A DNA stretch of 45,355 bases from Oscillospiraceae bacterium (GTDB lineage Bacteria > Bacillota > Clostridia > UBA1381): assembly GCA_022509025.1 (NCBI GenBank), contig JAFLUB010000022.1, forward strand, positions 1 through 45,355, read 5' to 3'. This document shows, one piece after another, positions 17,888-26,316 of this stretch. The notes beneath the pieces are model-generated. The model was given only the letters and a program-made list of their open reading frames with translations, was not told the DNA's origin and made no database searches. The position numbers and the translations under genes are program-made. Every line of letters begins with the position of its first letter. Position 1 is the stretch's first letter.

Positions 17888-18325
17888 ATGAAAATTTTCA
17901 AAGAATTTAAAGAGTTCATCGCCCAGGGTAACGCGATAGATTTAGCTGTCGGCGTTGTTATAGGCGGAGCGTTCAAGGCGATAGTTGACGCGCTTGTTAA
18001 TTATATTATTATGCCTTTTATAGCTTTCTTAGGCACTTTGCTTATAAAAGGCGCATCCACGGTCGGCGCTGACGGTCTTGTCAGCACAATGTCATCGTTT
18101 GCGCTCTGGACTATTCCAGGCACGGAAATTGCAATAGGCTTATTTATATCTTCGATAATCAATTTCCTGATTGTGGCTTTTGTACTTTTCTGCGTTATTA
18201 AGGGGCTTAACAGAATGCGAGAAATCGCGAAAAAGAAAGAGGAAGCTGAAGCGGCTCCCGCAGGTCCGACACAAGAGGAGCTTTTAGCCGAAATCCGTGA
18301 CTTGCTCAAGGAAAAGAATGATTGA
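17888..18325 (+). CDS. mscL: Large-conductance mechanosensitive channel MscL
   Basis: A 145-residue homolog of MscL, which forms a homopentamer in the cytoplasmic membrane and opens under tension to release solutes during osmotic downshift. N-terminal helix (FKEFKEFIAQGNAIDLAVGVVIGGAF), first span about 15-45, periplasmic loop, second span about 75-105, then a charged C-terminal helix ending LLKEKND. The start follows GGAGG, 17 bp after glyS, so it may be cotranscribed with glyS. A strong terminator follows. Confidence 0.96.
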   Translation: MKIFKEFKEFIAQGNAIDLAVGVVIGGAFKAIVDALVNYIIMPFIAFLGTLLIKGASTVGADGLVSTMSSFALWTIPGTEIAIGLFISSIINFLIVAFVLFCVIKGLNRMREIAKKKEEAEAAPAGPTQEELLAEIRDLLKEKND

Positions 18326-18338
18326 TTTAACTATATGT

Positions 18339-18379
18339 AAAAAAAGATTAAAAATCGTTATGATTTTTAATCTTTTTTT
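18339..18379. terminator. Bidirectional terminator after mscL
   Basis: An 18-bp stem (AAAAAAAGATTAAAAATC / GATTTTTAATCTTTTTTT) with T-tracts on both strands. It also contains the last codons and stop of the minus-strand gene at 18367-18633, so it could serve both genes. Confidence 0.9.
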
Positions 18380-18633
18380 ATTTGGCAATGTTTAGTATAA
18401 AATTCCTCTGTAACAGACTTTACACCGTTCGACTGTGCGACAATGAACCGTCTTGCGGTGAGCGTCGGAATGAACCCTTCAATCTGGCGCGGCATAACAT
18501 CGAGACGGCATCGAAAAAGTGTCGCGTCTGTCACCTCGTCAATCAAAAGCAGAATACGATTGTCATTTTCGTTATTGTTTATTCCAAGCAGCAGCTTTGT
18601 TGCTTCAAGCATTTCCGTTTTGTTATCCCCCAT
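18367..18633 (-). CDS. Small protein, possible phage head-tail-connector-like remnant
   Basis: An 88-residue acidic protein with ATG at 18633 preceded by AAAGGAAG. The sequence starts MGDNKTEMLEATKLLLGINN, then ILLLIDEVTDATLFRCRLDVMP and RQIEGFIPTLTARRFI. This pattern (LLGI, an acidic stretch, then alternating helices ending in a nucleation around the MP) reminds me of the small gp6-like head-tail connectors of tailed phages. No other phage gene is nearby, so it is either a remnant or a domesticated small protein. It converges on mscL and ends within the shared terminator. Function not established. Confidence 0.55.
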   Translation of the reverse strand: MGDNKTEMLEATKLLLGINNNENDNRILLLIDEVTDATLFRCRLDVMPRQIEGFIPTLTARRFIVAQSNGVKSVTEEFYTKHCQIKKD

Positions 18634-18747
18634 AATTTAACGCTTCCTTTCTGTTTTTATGTAGATTTCCATACATATATTTTTCCCGCTGCAATACTTT
18701 TTTTGCAAGACAGTTTCTGTATTTTTAAGATATTTTTTCTTATTTGC

Positions 18748-18776
18748 TTGCAAAAATTTTATTTTTATGATACTAT
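18748..18776 (+). promoter_or_regulatory. Promoter of the M16 peptidase gene
   Basis: TTGCAA (18748-18753), 17-nt spacer, TACTAT (18771-18776) with TGA just before the -10 (extended -10). Confidence 0.6.
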
Positions 18777-18839
18777 AGTCGGAATAGTTAAGGAAAGAAA
18801 TAAAAAAAATATAATAAAGGGTATAAAAGGAGCATAATA

Positions 18840-20090
18840 TTGTATCAGTACAGAACTCTCAGAAACGGCATAAAAGTCGTTGCGGAAAAAATAAATTATC
18901 TGAAATCTATTTCTATAGGCGTGTGGATAGGAAACGGCTCACGTTATGAGAACGCCGATGTGAACGGTATTTCACATTTCATTGAGCATATGCTTTTTAA
19001 AGGCACAGAGAAAAGAAGCGCGGCGCAGATTGCGGGTGAGATTGACGCTATAGGCGGTCAGATAGACGCGTTCACTTCACGCGAATACACCTGCTTCTGC
19101 ACAAAGACGCTTGACTATCATGCGGATATTGCTCTTGATATTTTGTCCGATATGCTGTTCAATCCGCGCCTTAATAAGGATGACATGGCGCTTGAAAGAC
19201 AGGTTATAGGCGAAGAAATACGGATGTACGAGGATAGTCCCGAAGACCTTGTATACGACCTTTCATCATATGCGATATGGGGGGATACCCCTATGGGCAG
19301 ACCGATACTCGGCACATATGAAAGCCTTGACAGGATAACTCCGGAAGCAATGCGCGGGTATATGAATAGCCATTATACAGGCGCGAATACTATAATATCC
19401 GTTGCAGGAAATTTTGATGACAATTTGTTTGATTTACTCGAAGAATACTTCGGGTCTCATTCGCTTGTAACTTCAAAGCCGCAAATGCCTGAGGCAAAAT
19501 ATCTCAGCGGAAATAACATGATAAGACGCAAGGACATTGAGCAGGTACAGCTTGTCGCATCATTTAAGGGTATAGACGTTATGGACGAAAGTGTGTATAG
19601 CCTTCTTGTATTTAACAATGTTTTCGGCAGCGGTATGTCATCAAGGCTTTTCCAGAACGTGCGCGAAAACCGCGGTCTTGTATACTCCATAAGCGCGGGA
19701 CACAGCGCCTATATCGGCACGGGCGCATTTGATATCTCCGCGGGAATGAGCGTGAAAAGCCTGAGAGAGGTAGCCAAGCTTGTCTCGGAAGAAATAAATA
19801 TAATAAAGCGTGATAAGCTTACGGAAAGCGAGATAAACACAGCCAAGGAACAACTTAAAGGCAGCTATATACTTTCAAGCGAAAGTACCGGAGCCAGAAT
19901 GCAGGGCGCGGGACGTTCTTTACTCTTAGGTAAACCCATATATACTCAGGAGGAAACACTCAAAAAGATTGACGCGGTAAATTCTGACTCAGTCGCAGAA
20001 ATAATAGACCGCGTGCTTGACAGCTCTACTCTGAGTGTTTCTGCGGTCGGACCTCTTGACAGTGTCGAAAATCTGTTTGATTTGGAATAA
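18840..20090 (+). CDS. M16-family zinc peptidase (processing-peptidase-like, YmxG type)
   Basis: A 416-residue cytosolic member of the M16 (pitrilysin / mitochondrial processing peptidase beta) family. The inverted zinc motif HxxEH is HFIEH at 46-50, with GEEIRMYED near 124-132 supplying the third ligand (Glu125 or Glu126). The C-terminal half holds the second M16 domain with RLFQNVRENRGLVYSISA, typical of the substrate-binding half. The TTG at 18840 follows AAAAGGAG at seven bases. In Bacillus the related ymxG follows pnp; here it stands alone with its own promoter. Substrates unknown; peptide clearance or processing is likely. Confidence 0.88.
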   Translation: MYQYRTLRNGIKVVAEKINYLKSISIGVWIGNGSRYENADVNGISHFIEHMLFKGTEKRSAAQIAGEIDAIGGQIDAFTSREYTCFCTKTLDYHADIALDILSDMLFNPRLNKDDMALERQVIGEEIRMYEDSPEDLVYDLSSYAIWGDTPMGRPILGTYESLDRITPEAMRGYMNSHYTGANTIISVAGNFDDNLFDLLEEYFGSHSLVTSKPQMPEAKYLSGNNMIRRKDIEQVQLVASFKGIDVMDESVYSLLVFNNVFGSGMSSRLFQNVRENRGLVYSISAGHSAYIGTGAFDISAGMSVKSLREVAKLVSEEINIIKRDKLTESEINTAKEQLKGSYILSSESTGARMQGAGRSLLLGKPIYTQEETLKKIDAVNSDSVAEIIDRVLDSSTLSVSAVGPLDSVENLFDLE

Positions 20091-20224
20091 AATGGTCTGA
20101 AAATGCGGTAAAATAATAAAATTTATATTAATTTTTTATTAAAACACTTGCAATTTTCTTACTTTTGTAATATCCTATATGTAGTGGATTGCTATGTATA
20201 CTTTACTAAGAAAGGGTGAATATC

Positions 20225-20476
20225 ATGGAATTTAATGAAACAATGAAAATTAATCTTGAGTTCGATAAAGAACAAGAGGTTAAGGAAATCGTTACAAAGG
20301 TATATGAGGCTCTTAAGATTAAGGGCTATGATCCTATCAGCCAGATAGTCGGCTATATCCTTTCGGGCGACCCCACCTACATAACCAGCTATAATGGAGC
20401 AAGGGGACTTATTGTTAAAATAGAGCGTGATGAGCTTCTGGAGGAATTTGCCAAGACGTACATCAAAGCACTGTAA
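20225..20476 (+). CDS. ireB: IreB-family regulator (UPF0297)
   Basis: A small protein of 83 residues from the ATG at 20225, which follows AAAGGG at eight bases. The family pattern is clear: [25 protein letters not shown] followed by [24 protein letters not shown]. In Enterococcus faecalis IreB is a phosphorylated target of the kinase IreK and acts in cephalosporin tolerance; N-terminal threonines are the phosphosites there, and Thr6 is the only candidate here. In many Firmicutes ireB precedes ruvX (yrrK) and yrzB; here those are absent and the gene is monocistronic. A terminator follows. Confidence 0.9.
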   Translation: MEFNETMKINLEFDKEQEVKEIVTKVYEALKIKGYDPISQIVGYILSGDPTYITSYNGARGLIVKIERDELLEEFAKTYIKAL

Positions 20477-20494
20477 TTTGTGTCTGTATATGAG

Positions 20495-20527
20495 CGTATC
20501 AGAACCAACGGTTTTGATACGTTTTTT
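20495..20527 (+). terminator. ireB terminator
   Basis: Stem CGTATCA / TGATACG with inner pairs ACC/GGT, followed by six T residues. Confidence 0.8.
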
Positions 20528-20611
20528 CATATTTGTCAAATTAAAATTTGTTGTTGTGCTTCTCTGCAATACGTCTTTCCTGTTTTTTCGGCACTCCGCG
20601 CCGATATAATT

Positions 20612-20640
20612 TTGACACCATATATAAAATCTGGTATAAT
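20612..20640 (+). promoter_or_regulatory. tadA promoter
   Basis: Perfect TTGACA (20612-20617), 17-nt spacer and TATAAT (20635-20640), with TG before the -10. The leader to the tadA start is short (about 25 nt). Confidence 0.85.
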
Positions 20641-20671
20641 AAGAATATCGACATCCGAAAGGAAGATTAAC

Positions 20672-21139
20672 GTGGACGAAAAATTTATGCGTGAGGCGAT
20701 AAAACAGGCGAAAAAAGCCGCTGCTATCGGCGAAGCGCCTATAGGTGCGGTGATTGTCAGAGACGGCAAAATAATCGCGCGCGGCTATAACAAGCGCGAA
20801 ACGAAAAAGAACGCGCTTTTGCATGCGGAAATAATAGCTATAAATAAGGCGTGTAAGGCTTTGGGCGGCTGGAGACTGCCGGAATGCGATATGTACGTCA
20901 CGCTTGAACCGTGCCCTATGTGCGCAGGCGCAATTATAAACGCGCGGATAGAAAACGTTTATTTCGGCGCGTATGATAAAAAAGCGGGCTGCTGCGGCTC
21001 TGTCACAAATTTATTTGAAAGCGGTATGTTTAACCACGACGTTACAGTGACAGGCGGAGTAATGGAAAAAGAATGCGCGACGCTTCTTTCATCTTTTTTC
21101 AAAGAACTTCGCGCCATGAAAAAGAAAATAAAAATATAA
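20672..21139 (+). CDS. tadA: tRNA-adenosine(34) deaminase
   Basis: A 155-residue zinc-dependent deaminase that converts A34 of tRNA-Arg(ACG) to inosine. Active-site motifs are HAE (51-53, with Glu53 the proton shuttle) and PCPMC (80-84). Other family sequences are APIGAVIVRDGK and NARIENVYFGAYDKKAG. The GTG at 20672 with AAAGGAAG upstream gives the normal length; a much longer frame upstream overlaps the promoter and is not the start. It lies 17 bp before trmB, with which it is probably cotranscribed. Confidence 0.95.
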   Translation: MDEKFMREAIKQAKKAAAIGEAPIGAVIVRDGKIIARGYNKRETKKNALLHAEIIAINKACKALGGWRLPECDMYVTLEPCPMCAGAIINARIENVYFGAYDKKAGCCGSVTNLFESGMFNHDVTVTGGVMEKECATLLSSFFKELRAMKKKIKI

Positions 21140-21156
21140 CTGAGGTATAGAAAATT

Positions 21157-21822
21157 ATGAGAATGAGAAAAAAGAAAAACTGTACAGCGAGAATGGAACG
21201 CTGCGGTGATATATTGATAAATGAACCTCAGACGCTTAAAGGAAAATGGTCTGAGCGTTTCGGCAACGATAATCCTATTCATATAGAGATAGGCTGCGGC
21301 AAAGGTAATTTTGTAGTCGGTATGGCGAAAATGTATCCTGACGTTAACTTTATCGCTATTGAAAAGGTTCAGGACGTTATCGTTATGGCAATGGAAAAGG
21401 CAAAAGACGCAGAGCTTACAAACGTGCTGTTTATGGACATGGACGCGGAAAATATAGAGGATATTTTTGAGCGCGGTGAGATAAGACGCATTTACCTTAA
21501 CTTCTCCGACCCGTGGAAAAAGAACAAGCAGGCGAAACGCCGCCTGACGCATAAGCGTTTTCTTGACCGTTACAAGGCTGTGCTTCTCGATGGTGATTAC
21601 ATATGGTTCAAAACCGATAACAAAGCGCTGTTTGATTTTTCATTAAATTCTTTTGCCGAAGAGAATTTCAAGCTGGAAAATATCAGCCTTGATTTGCATA
21701 ATTCTTCATTTGAGGGTAATATCATGACCGAGTATGAGCAGCGGTTTTCTGAGGCTGGAATGCCAATTTACCGCCTCGAAGCGACATATCTCGGCTGGGA
21801 GGATAACAGAGAAAATGAATAA
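21157..21822 (+). CDS. trmB: tRNA (guanine-N7-)-methyltransferase
   Basis: A 221-residue SAM-dependent methyltransferase that makes m7G46 in the variable loop of tRNAs. SAM-binding motif I is EIGCGKGNFV; further signatures are FIAIEKVQDVI, NFSDPWKKNKQAKRR (the catalytic-loop motif) and FKTDNKALFDFSL. Length is normal. It follows tadA by 17 bp; both modify tRNA, a sensible operon pair. Confidence 0.96.
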   Translation: MRMRKKKNCTARMERCGDILINEPQTLKGKWSERFGNDNPIHIEIGCGKGNFVVGMAKMYPDVNFIAIEKVQDVIVMAMEKAKDAELTNVLFMDMDAENIEDIFERGEIRRIYLNFSDPWKKNKQAKRRLTHKRFLDRYKAVLLDGDYIWFKTDNKALFDFSLNSFAEENFKLENISLDLHNSSFEGNIMTEYEQRFSEAGMPIYRLEATYLGWEDNRENE

Positions 21823-21836
21823 ATTTGCATCAAATA

Positions 21837-21865
21837 TTGACAAATTACCCATAAAGTAATATAAT
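21837..21865 (+). promoter_or_regulatory. putP promoter
   Basis: TTGACA (21837-21842), 17-nt spacer, TATAAT (21860-21865). All twelve bases match the consensus. Confidence 0.88.
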
Positions 21866-21901
21866 CTTCTCTGTATAAAAATATATAGTAGGAGGACTAT
21901 T

Positions 21902-23431
21902 ATGTCACAACAAAACATTTGTATCATGATTTCCATTATCGCTTATTTGCTGGTTGTACTTGGAATAGGCGTATGGTTTTCAAGAAGAAACAAAACAGCG
22001 GACGACTTCTATCTTGGCGGAAGAAAGCTCGGCCCGTTCGTAACAGCAATGAGCGCGGAGGCGTCAGACATGAGCAGCTATCTGCTTATGGGCGTACCGG
22101 GACTTGCATTCCTGACAGGTCTGGCAGACGCATCATGGACGGCGATTGGTCTTATTATAGGTACATATCTTAACTGGCTGATTGTTGCGAAGAAATTAAG
22201 ACGCTATTCAAGCAAAATAGGCGCAACAACCTTACCTGCATTCTTCTCGGAGAGATTTAAAGACAAGTCGAGAATATTAAGTATTATCGCTGCAATTGTA
22301 ATTATCATATTCTTCGTACCGTACACAGCTTCAGGCTTCGCGGCATGCGGAAAGCTGTTTAACTCGTTATTCGGCGTTGATTATATGGTAGCAATGCTGA
22401 TATGCGCGTTTGTAATTATTCTTTACACAATGCTCGGCGGCTTCCTTGCTGCAAGTACAAGCGACTTTTTACAGAGCATTGTAATGACAATCGCACTTGT
22501 AATCGTACTCGTTTACGGAGTTGTGAACGCCGGCGGTATCGGTGCAGTTGTAGAGAATGCAAAGGCACTGCCGGGATATCTGAGTCTCTCTAACATCTAC
22601 GTTCCCGAAACTGGCGGCAGCGAGGTTTATGGTGCATTCAGAGCATGCTCAATGCTCGCATGGGGTCTTGGCTACTTCGGTATGCCGCATATCCTTCTGA
22701 GATTTATGGCTATTGAGGACGCTAAGAAGCTTAAGCTGTCAAGACGCGTTGCATCGCTGTGGTGTCTGATTTCACTCGGTATCGCGGTATTTATCGGTAT
22801 TGTAGGTATGGGTCTTGTAAAAAACAGCGTTATGGCTGCTCCCGAGGACTCTGAGAGAATATTAATTGAAATATCAAAACTGCTAAGCCAGCATGGCGTA
22901 TTCGCCGCAATCGTAGCAGGCGTAATTCTCGCCGGAATACTCGCGGCTACTATGTCAACTGCAGACTCGCAGCTTCTCGCAGCTTCATCATCCGTATCAC
23001 AGAACATAGTTAAGGAAAAGCTGTTCCCGAAGATGACAGAGGAGACAACAATGATTATCGCAAGATTTACTCTTGTTGCGATTGCTGTTGTGGCAGTATT
23101 CCTTGCGCGCGACCCGAACAGCTCAGTATTCGGTATAGTATCATTCGCATGGGCAGGCTTCGGCGCAGCGTTCGGTCCTGTTATGCTCGCGGCTCTGTTC
23201 TGGAAGAGAACAACAAAGGCAGGCGCTCTCGCAGGTATGATTGCAGGCGGCGCGATGGTATTCATCTGGAAATACGGTATCGCGACACTTGGCGGCGTTC
23301 TTGCTATATATGAATTGCTCCCGGCGTTTATCACAGGACTAATTGCAATAATTGTAGTAAGCCTTCTCACCAAGGCTCCTGAAAAGGAAATTACAGATAC
23401 ATTTGATGCAGTTACAGCTATGAAAGATTGA
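21902..23431 (+). CDS. putP: Sodium/proline symporter PutP
   Basis: A 509-residue sodium:solute symporter with about 13 membrane segments, located in the cytoplasmic membrane. PutP-type sequences: GGRKLGPFVTAMSAEASDMSSYLLMGVPG near residues 39-67, the GLGYFGMPHILLRFMAI stretch and AAIVAGVILAGILAATMSTADSQLLAASSS, which holds part of the second sodium site. Proline uptake coupled to sodium is the family role; specificity is inferred. The start follows AGGAGG. It has its own strong promoter and a terminator at 23451-23481. No proline-catabolic gene is nearby. Confidence 0.93.
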   Translation: MSQQNICIMISIIAYLLVVLGIGVWFSRRNKTADDFYLGGRKLGPFVTAMSAEASDMSSYLLMGVPGLAFLTGLADASWTAIGLIIGTYLNWLIVAKKLRRYSSKIGATTLPAFFSERFKDKSRILSIIAAIVIIIFFVPYTASGFAACGKLFNSLFGVDYMVAMLICAFVIILYTMLGGFLAASTSDFLQSIVMTIALVIVLVYGVVNAGGIGAVVENAKALPGYLSLSNIYVPETGGSEVYGAFRACSMLAWGLGYFGMPHILLRFMAIEDAKKLKLSRRVASLWCLISLGIAVFIGIVGMGLVKNSVMAAPEDSERILIEISKLLSQHGVFAAIVAGVILAGILAATMSTADSQLLAASSSVSQNIVKEKLFPKMTEETTMIIARFTLVAIAVVAVFLARDPNSSVFGIVSFAWAGFGAAFGPVMLAALFWKRTTKAGALAGMIAGGAMVFIWKYGIATLGGVLAIYELLPAFITGLIAIIVVSLLTKAPEKEITDTFDAVTAMKD

Positions 23432-23450
23432 TACTGGTAAGTAAATTATA

Positions 23451-23481
23451 ACAGGCTGTTCATACAGGGCAGCCTGTTTTT
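23451..23481 (+). terminator. putP terminator
   Basis: Stem ACAGGCTG / CAGCCTGT with an 11-nt loop and a T-run, 20 bp after the putP stop. Confidence 0.82.
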
Positions 23482-23547
23482 GCATTAAACTTACTCTCAA
23501 TAACGGCACGGAATCGTATCAGCTTAAAGGAACGGAGATGAACATAA

Positions 23548-24516
23548 ATGGCAAATGATACTCTAATCGCAATAGGCGAAGCGCTTATTGACTTTATTCC
23601 CGATAAAAAAGGCTGTGAATTTTATGAGGTGACAGGCTTTACCCCAACTGTCGGCGGTGCTCCGGCAAACGTATGCGGCGCGTTTTCGAAGCTCGGCGGC
23701 AAATCAAAGATGATTACGCAGCTCGGAAACGACCCGTTCGGAGATAAAATCACAAGATATTTAAAGGATACGGGTATCGATACATCGTGCATCAGCTATA
23801 CCGATAATGCAAACACGGCTCTTGCGTTTGTGAGTCTTAAAAATGACGGAAACAGAACGTTTTCGTTCTATCGAAAACCTTCCGCGGATATGCTGCTTAG
23901 CAAGGATACTCTGAAAAAGGAATGGTTTCAGGACTGCTATGCTTTTCACTTTTGCAGTGTGTCGCTCGGAGATTTCCCTATGCGTGATGCGCACGAAAGA
24001 GCCATCGAATACGCAAAGAGTAACGACGCGCTTATAAGCTTCGACCCCAATCTACGTTTTAAGCTATGGGAGGATAAAGAAGCTTTAAGGGAAACAGTCA
24101 GAAAATTCATTCCATTAGCGGACATACTGAAAATTTCAGACGAGGAGCTTGAATTTATAACAGGTGAAACAGATATAGAAAAGGCTCTCCAAACGCTATT
24201 CTGCGGTAATGTGAAGCTTGTTTTATATACGCTCGGCAGCAACGGAGCATACGCGTTTACACCATCGAAAAAATTATTTTCTCCATCGTATAAAGTTAAC
24301 GCGGCGGACACCACAGGAGCGGGCGACGGGTTTATCGGCTCTTTCCTCTGGAAGCTGAAAGAAAAAGGCATTGACGCAACGTGTATTTCGGATATAAACG
24401 AAATAATCTTAAAAGAAGCGCTGGATTTTGCAAACAAATTCTGCGCGATAAGCGTACAATATCCCGGCGCGATTGATTCGTACCCCGGACATGAAACTAT
24501 AAATCAAAATTTATAA
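23548..24516 (+). CDS. PfkB-family sugar kinase (fructokinase-like)
   Basis: A 322-residue ribokinase-fold kinase that phosphorylates a sugar with ATP. N-terminal IAIGEALIDFIPD and GGAPANVCGAFSKLGG, and the C-terminal signature AADTTGAGDGFIGSF with the catalytic Asp in GAGDGF. The N-terminal stretch and FYRKPSADMLL agree with fructokinases (ScrK-like), but 2-keto-3-deoxygluconate kinases look similar, so the substrate is not settled; that alternative would suit pectin catabolism. The start follows GGAG. HPr follows 20 bp later. Confidence 0.86.
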   Translation: MANDTLIAIGEALIDFIPDKKGCEFYEVTGFTPTVGGAPANVCGAFSKLGGKSKMITQLGNDPFGDKITRYLKDTGIDTSCISYTDNANTALAFVSLKNDGNRTFSFYRKPSADMLLSKDTLKKEWFQDCYAFHFCSVSLGDFPMRDAHERAIEYAKSNDALISFDPNLRFKLWEDKEALRETVRKFIPLADILKISDEELEFITGETDIEKALQTLFCGNVKLVLYTLGSNGAYAFTPSKKLFSPSYKVNAADTTGAGDGFIGSFLWKLKEKGIDATCISDINEIILKEALDFANKFCAISVQYPGAIDSYPGHETINQNL

Positions 24517-24536
24517 AATGAAAGGCAATATCAACC

Positions 24537-24794
24537 ATGAAAACATTTGACTATACAATAAAGGACGCGTTAGGACTACACGCAAGACCGGCAGGAATGC
24601 TTGTGCAGGTTGCAAAAGCTTATGAAAGCGAGATTACAATCACAAAGGGTGAAAAGACAATTTCATGCGCAAAACTTATAATGATTATGAGCATGGGTGT
24701 AAAATGCGGCGATACCGTTACCATAACTATTAATGGCGCGGATGAGGACGCAGCAGAAAAGGGCATGAAGGAATTTTTTGAAGCTAATCTGTAA
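24537..24794 (+). CDS. HPr-family phosphocarrier protein, no Ser46
   Basis: An 85-residue HPr-fold protein. The phospho-accepting His is present (GLHARPAG, His15) with the usual Arg17. At the position of the regulatory Ser46 (LKSIMGVMSLG in Bacillus HPr) the sequence reads AKLIMIMSMG, giving Lys46. It could thus carry phosphate from EI but should not be a substrate for HPr kinase at that site. It lies downstream of a sugar kinase with 20 bp spacing. It may be a PTS carrier or a paralog similar to Crh, which has the opposite defect. Its 3' end overlaps the convergent vanZ-like gene by 11 bp. Confidence 0.87.
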   Translation: MKTFDYTIKDALGLHARPAGMLVQVAKAYESEITITKGEKTISCAKLIMIMSMGVKCGDTVTITINGADEDAAEKGMKEFFEANL

Positions 24795-25212
24795 CAGAAA
24801 ATATTCGCCTAACCGGCATTACAGCTCCAACTATAACGCCGATTGTATTTAGAATCAAATCGTCTGTCTCGCTAACGCCTACACCGAATATAAACTGCAT
24901 TGTTTCAATAAACAGTGACAGCAAAAATCCGAAAAATATGATTTTTATTACCGGTAACCGTGTCAGTCTTTTCAACAAAAATCCAAACGGGACAAACCAT
25001 ACTATATTCCCGAAAAACAGATATATAAAGTAACGTTTATCCGAAAGAAATACTTTAATTAAATCCGCTATCGGAATAATATTTATCTCACCGCCTGAAA
25101 ATGCATTCATGATACTGAATCCACTCCTGAATACCGTTATACGTAATAAGACGGCAAGATAAATAATAAAAATAATCCATAATATTTTTATGAATCCTCT
25201 TCGTAAATCCAT
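24784..25212 (-). CDS. VanZ-family membrane protein
   Basis: A protein of about 142 residues with four membrane segments and the VanZ-like pattern NIIPIADLIK, NIVWFVPFGFLL, LSLFIETMQFIFGVGVSETDDLILNTIGVIVG. VanZ proteins occur in glycopeptide-resistance clusters and many other settings; the function here is unknown. The ATG at 25212 overlaps the stop of the upstream gene by one base (TGATG), indicating translational coupling. It is the last gene of a four-gene membrane/HTH operon and converges on the HPr gene, with which it overlaps by 11 bp at the 3' ends. Confidence 0.85.
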   Translation of the reverse strand: MDLRRGFIKILWIIFIIYLAVLLRITVFRSGFSIMNAFSGGEINIIPIADLIKVFLSDKRYFIYLFFGNIVWFVPFGFLLKRLTRLPVIKIIFFGFLLSLFIETMQFIFGVGVSETDDLILNTIGVIVGAVMPVRRIFSVTD

Positions 25213-25628
25213 CACTGTCTCTCTTTCTTTTTTATTTTAAAACGAATGGCACTAATAGCAAAAAGCAGTATAATTCCAATTATAGCTGCAACAGCAGTCT
25301 CCATATGGATTACCATCAGCATAAATCCATCGCCTGCCCACATTTCATCTCCCGGAAATAATTTATGAAAAATAGTATTGATAATACCCGAGAAAAGAAT
25401 AATAGTATTGAATATAAATCCTGATATCACATACGTAAGACATGATGCAGTTTGCTTTGAGTACGAGTCAGCAGAGCATACAATTATAATTGTAATTATA
25501 TAAATTAGTGGGAATAAGTAAAATATTATCGACAAATTCAATTTCCATTGCAGAGTAATCCATAAGAGTGTTATCAGCGAATGTCCTGCCGCTAAAATCG
25601 CGCCTTTAAGTATACTTGTCTTATCCAT
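25212..25628 (-). CDS. Four-TM membrane protein, unknown
   Basis: A 138-residue hydrophobic protein with about four membrane segments and a basic C-terminus (RFKIKKKERQ). A short hydrophilic loop with KLFPGDEMWAGDGF lies between the third and fourth segments. I do not recognise the family. It lies between an XRE regulator (2 bp upstream) and a VanZ-like gene (1-base overlap), so it is surely in that operon. Translation coupling and membrane location suggest a membrane-related function under control of the HTH regulator. Confidence 0.7.
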   Translation of the reverse strand: MDKTSILKGAILAAGHSLITLLWITLQWKLNLSIIFYLFPLIYIITIIIVCSADSYSKQTASCLTYVISGFIFNTIILFSGIINTIFHKLFPGDEMWAGDGFMLMVIHMETAVAAIIGIILLFAISAIRFKIKKKERQ

Positions 25629-25630
25629 CT

Positions 25631-25837
25631 CTACTCCGCCCTATATTCAAGAATATCCGACGGTTGACATTCGAGGATTTTACAAATTTGTTCAAGCGTT
25701 GAAAACCGCACCGCCTTTGCGCGGTTGTTTTTTAATATAGACAGATTCGCCGGAGTTATATCCATTTTTTCCGCCAGCTCCATTAAACCGATTTTCCGCT
25801 TTGCCATCATTACATCAAGATTAACTATTATAGGCAT
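25631..25837 (-). CDS. XRE-family HTH regulator (YozG-like)
   Basis: A 68-residue Cro/CI-type DNA-binding protein: IGLMELAEKMDITPANLSILKNNRAKAVRFSTLEQICKILECQPSDILEY. It is all HTH, without a ligand or dimerisation domain. It lies directly downstream of the DUF2975 gene (3 bp) and upstream of a membrane gene (2 bp). Small XRE proteins paired with DUF2975 membrane proteins are common in Firmicutes. The long palindrome overlapping the operon promoter is a candidate operator for it. Confidence 0.9.
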   Translation of the reverse strand: MPIIVNLDVMMAKRKIGLMELAEKMDITPANLSILKNNRAKAVRFSTLEQICKILECQPSDILEYRAE

Positions 25838-25840
25838 CGT

Positions 25841-26296
25841 CTACACCGTCCAATCATGCTCATCTTTATAACTTCTCGCTTCTTCAAACAGTCCCTTTAA
25901 TGTCAGACAACCGAGTGCTCCAATAAGAAACATCGCAATTATTACAAGCGTCGACCATGAAAACAACAAAATACATTTTACTATATATACTGCCGCAATT
26001 ACCGCGCACGCTATAGCAATATGCCCGAATGCCCGAGCATTATCCTCTGAAAACGGATTGCCTCCGAACAACGTTTTAATCATACTACGCAGACACCATA
26101 GAATATACACCGCTGCGCACCCTGTAATAATAAGCATTGCGGCAAAAATGATAAGGTCGCTGTTACTATATCCGTAAAATCGGTTTATTACCGTTTTCGC
26201 CGCAAATGGAACGGCAATAACACATATCACGCCGACAACAAGCATTATATCCACAAGCCACTTCACCGCAAAATTTATCAAAGAATTTCGTTTCAC
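25841..26296 (-). CDS. DUF2975 membrane protein
   Basis: A protein of about 151 residues with four membrane segments of the DUF2975 type; LRSMIKTLFGGNPFSEDNARAFGHIAIACA is the family signature. I chose the GTG at 26296 because AGAGG lies eight bases upstream; a GTG at 26305 overlaps that site. It is the first gene of the operon and probably regulates, or is regulated with, the XRE protein encoded next. In related pairs the membrane protein is thought to sense envelope state, which is inference here. Confidence 0.85.
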   Translation of the reverse strand: MKRNSLINFAVKWLVDIMLVVGVICVIAVPFAAKTVINRFYGYSNSDLIIFAAMLIITGCAAVYILWCLRSMIKTLFGGNPFSEDNARAFGHIAIACAVIAAVYIVKCILLFSWSTLVIIAMFLIGALGCLTLKGLFEEARSYKDEHDWTV

Positions 26297-26316
26297 GTTA
26301 ATCACCTCTTGATGAT

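Noticed and set aside
20480..20671. N-terminal extension of tadA
   Set aside because: It crosses the ireB terminator and the tadA promoter; TadA proteins begin near the GTG at 20672.
20192..20824. Minus-strand frame of 210 codons
   Set aside because: Runs antisense through ireB, a terminator and tadA; a shadow frame.
22672..23373. Minus-strand frame of 233 codons
   Set aside because: Antisense to putP; composition reflects reversed hydrophobic codons.
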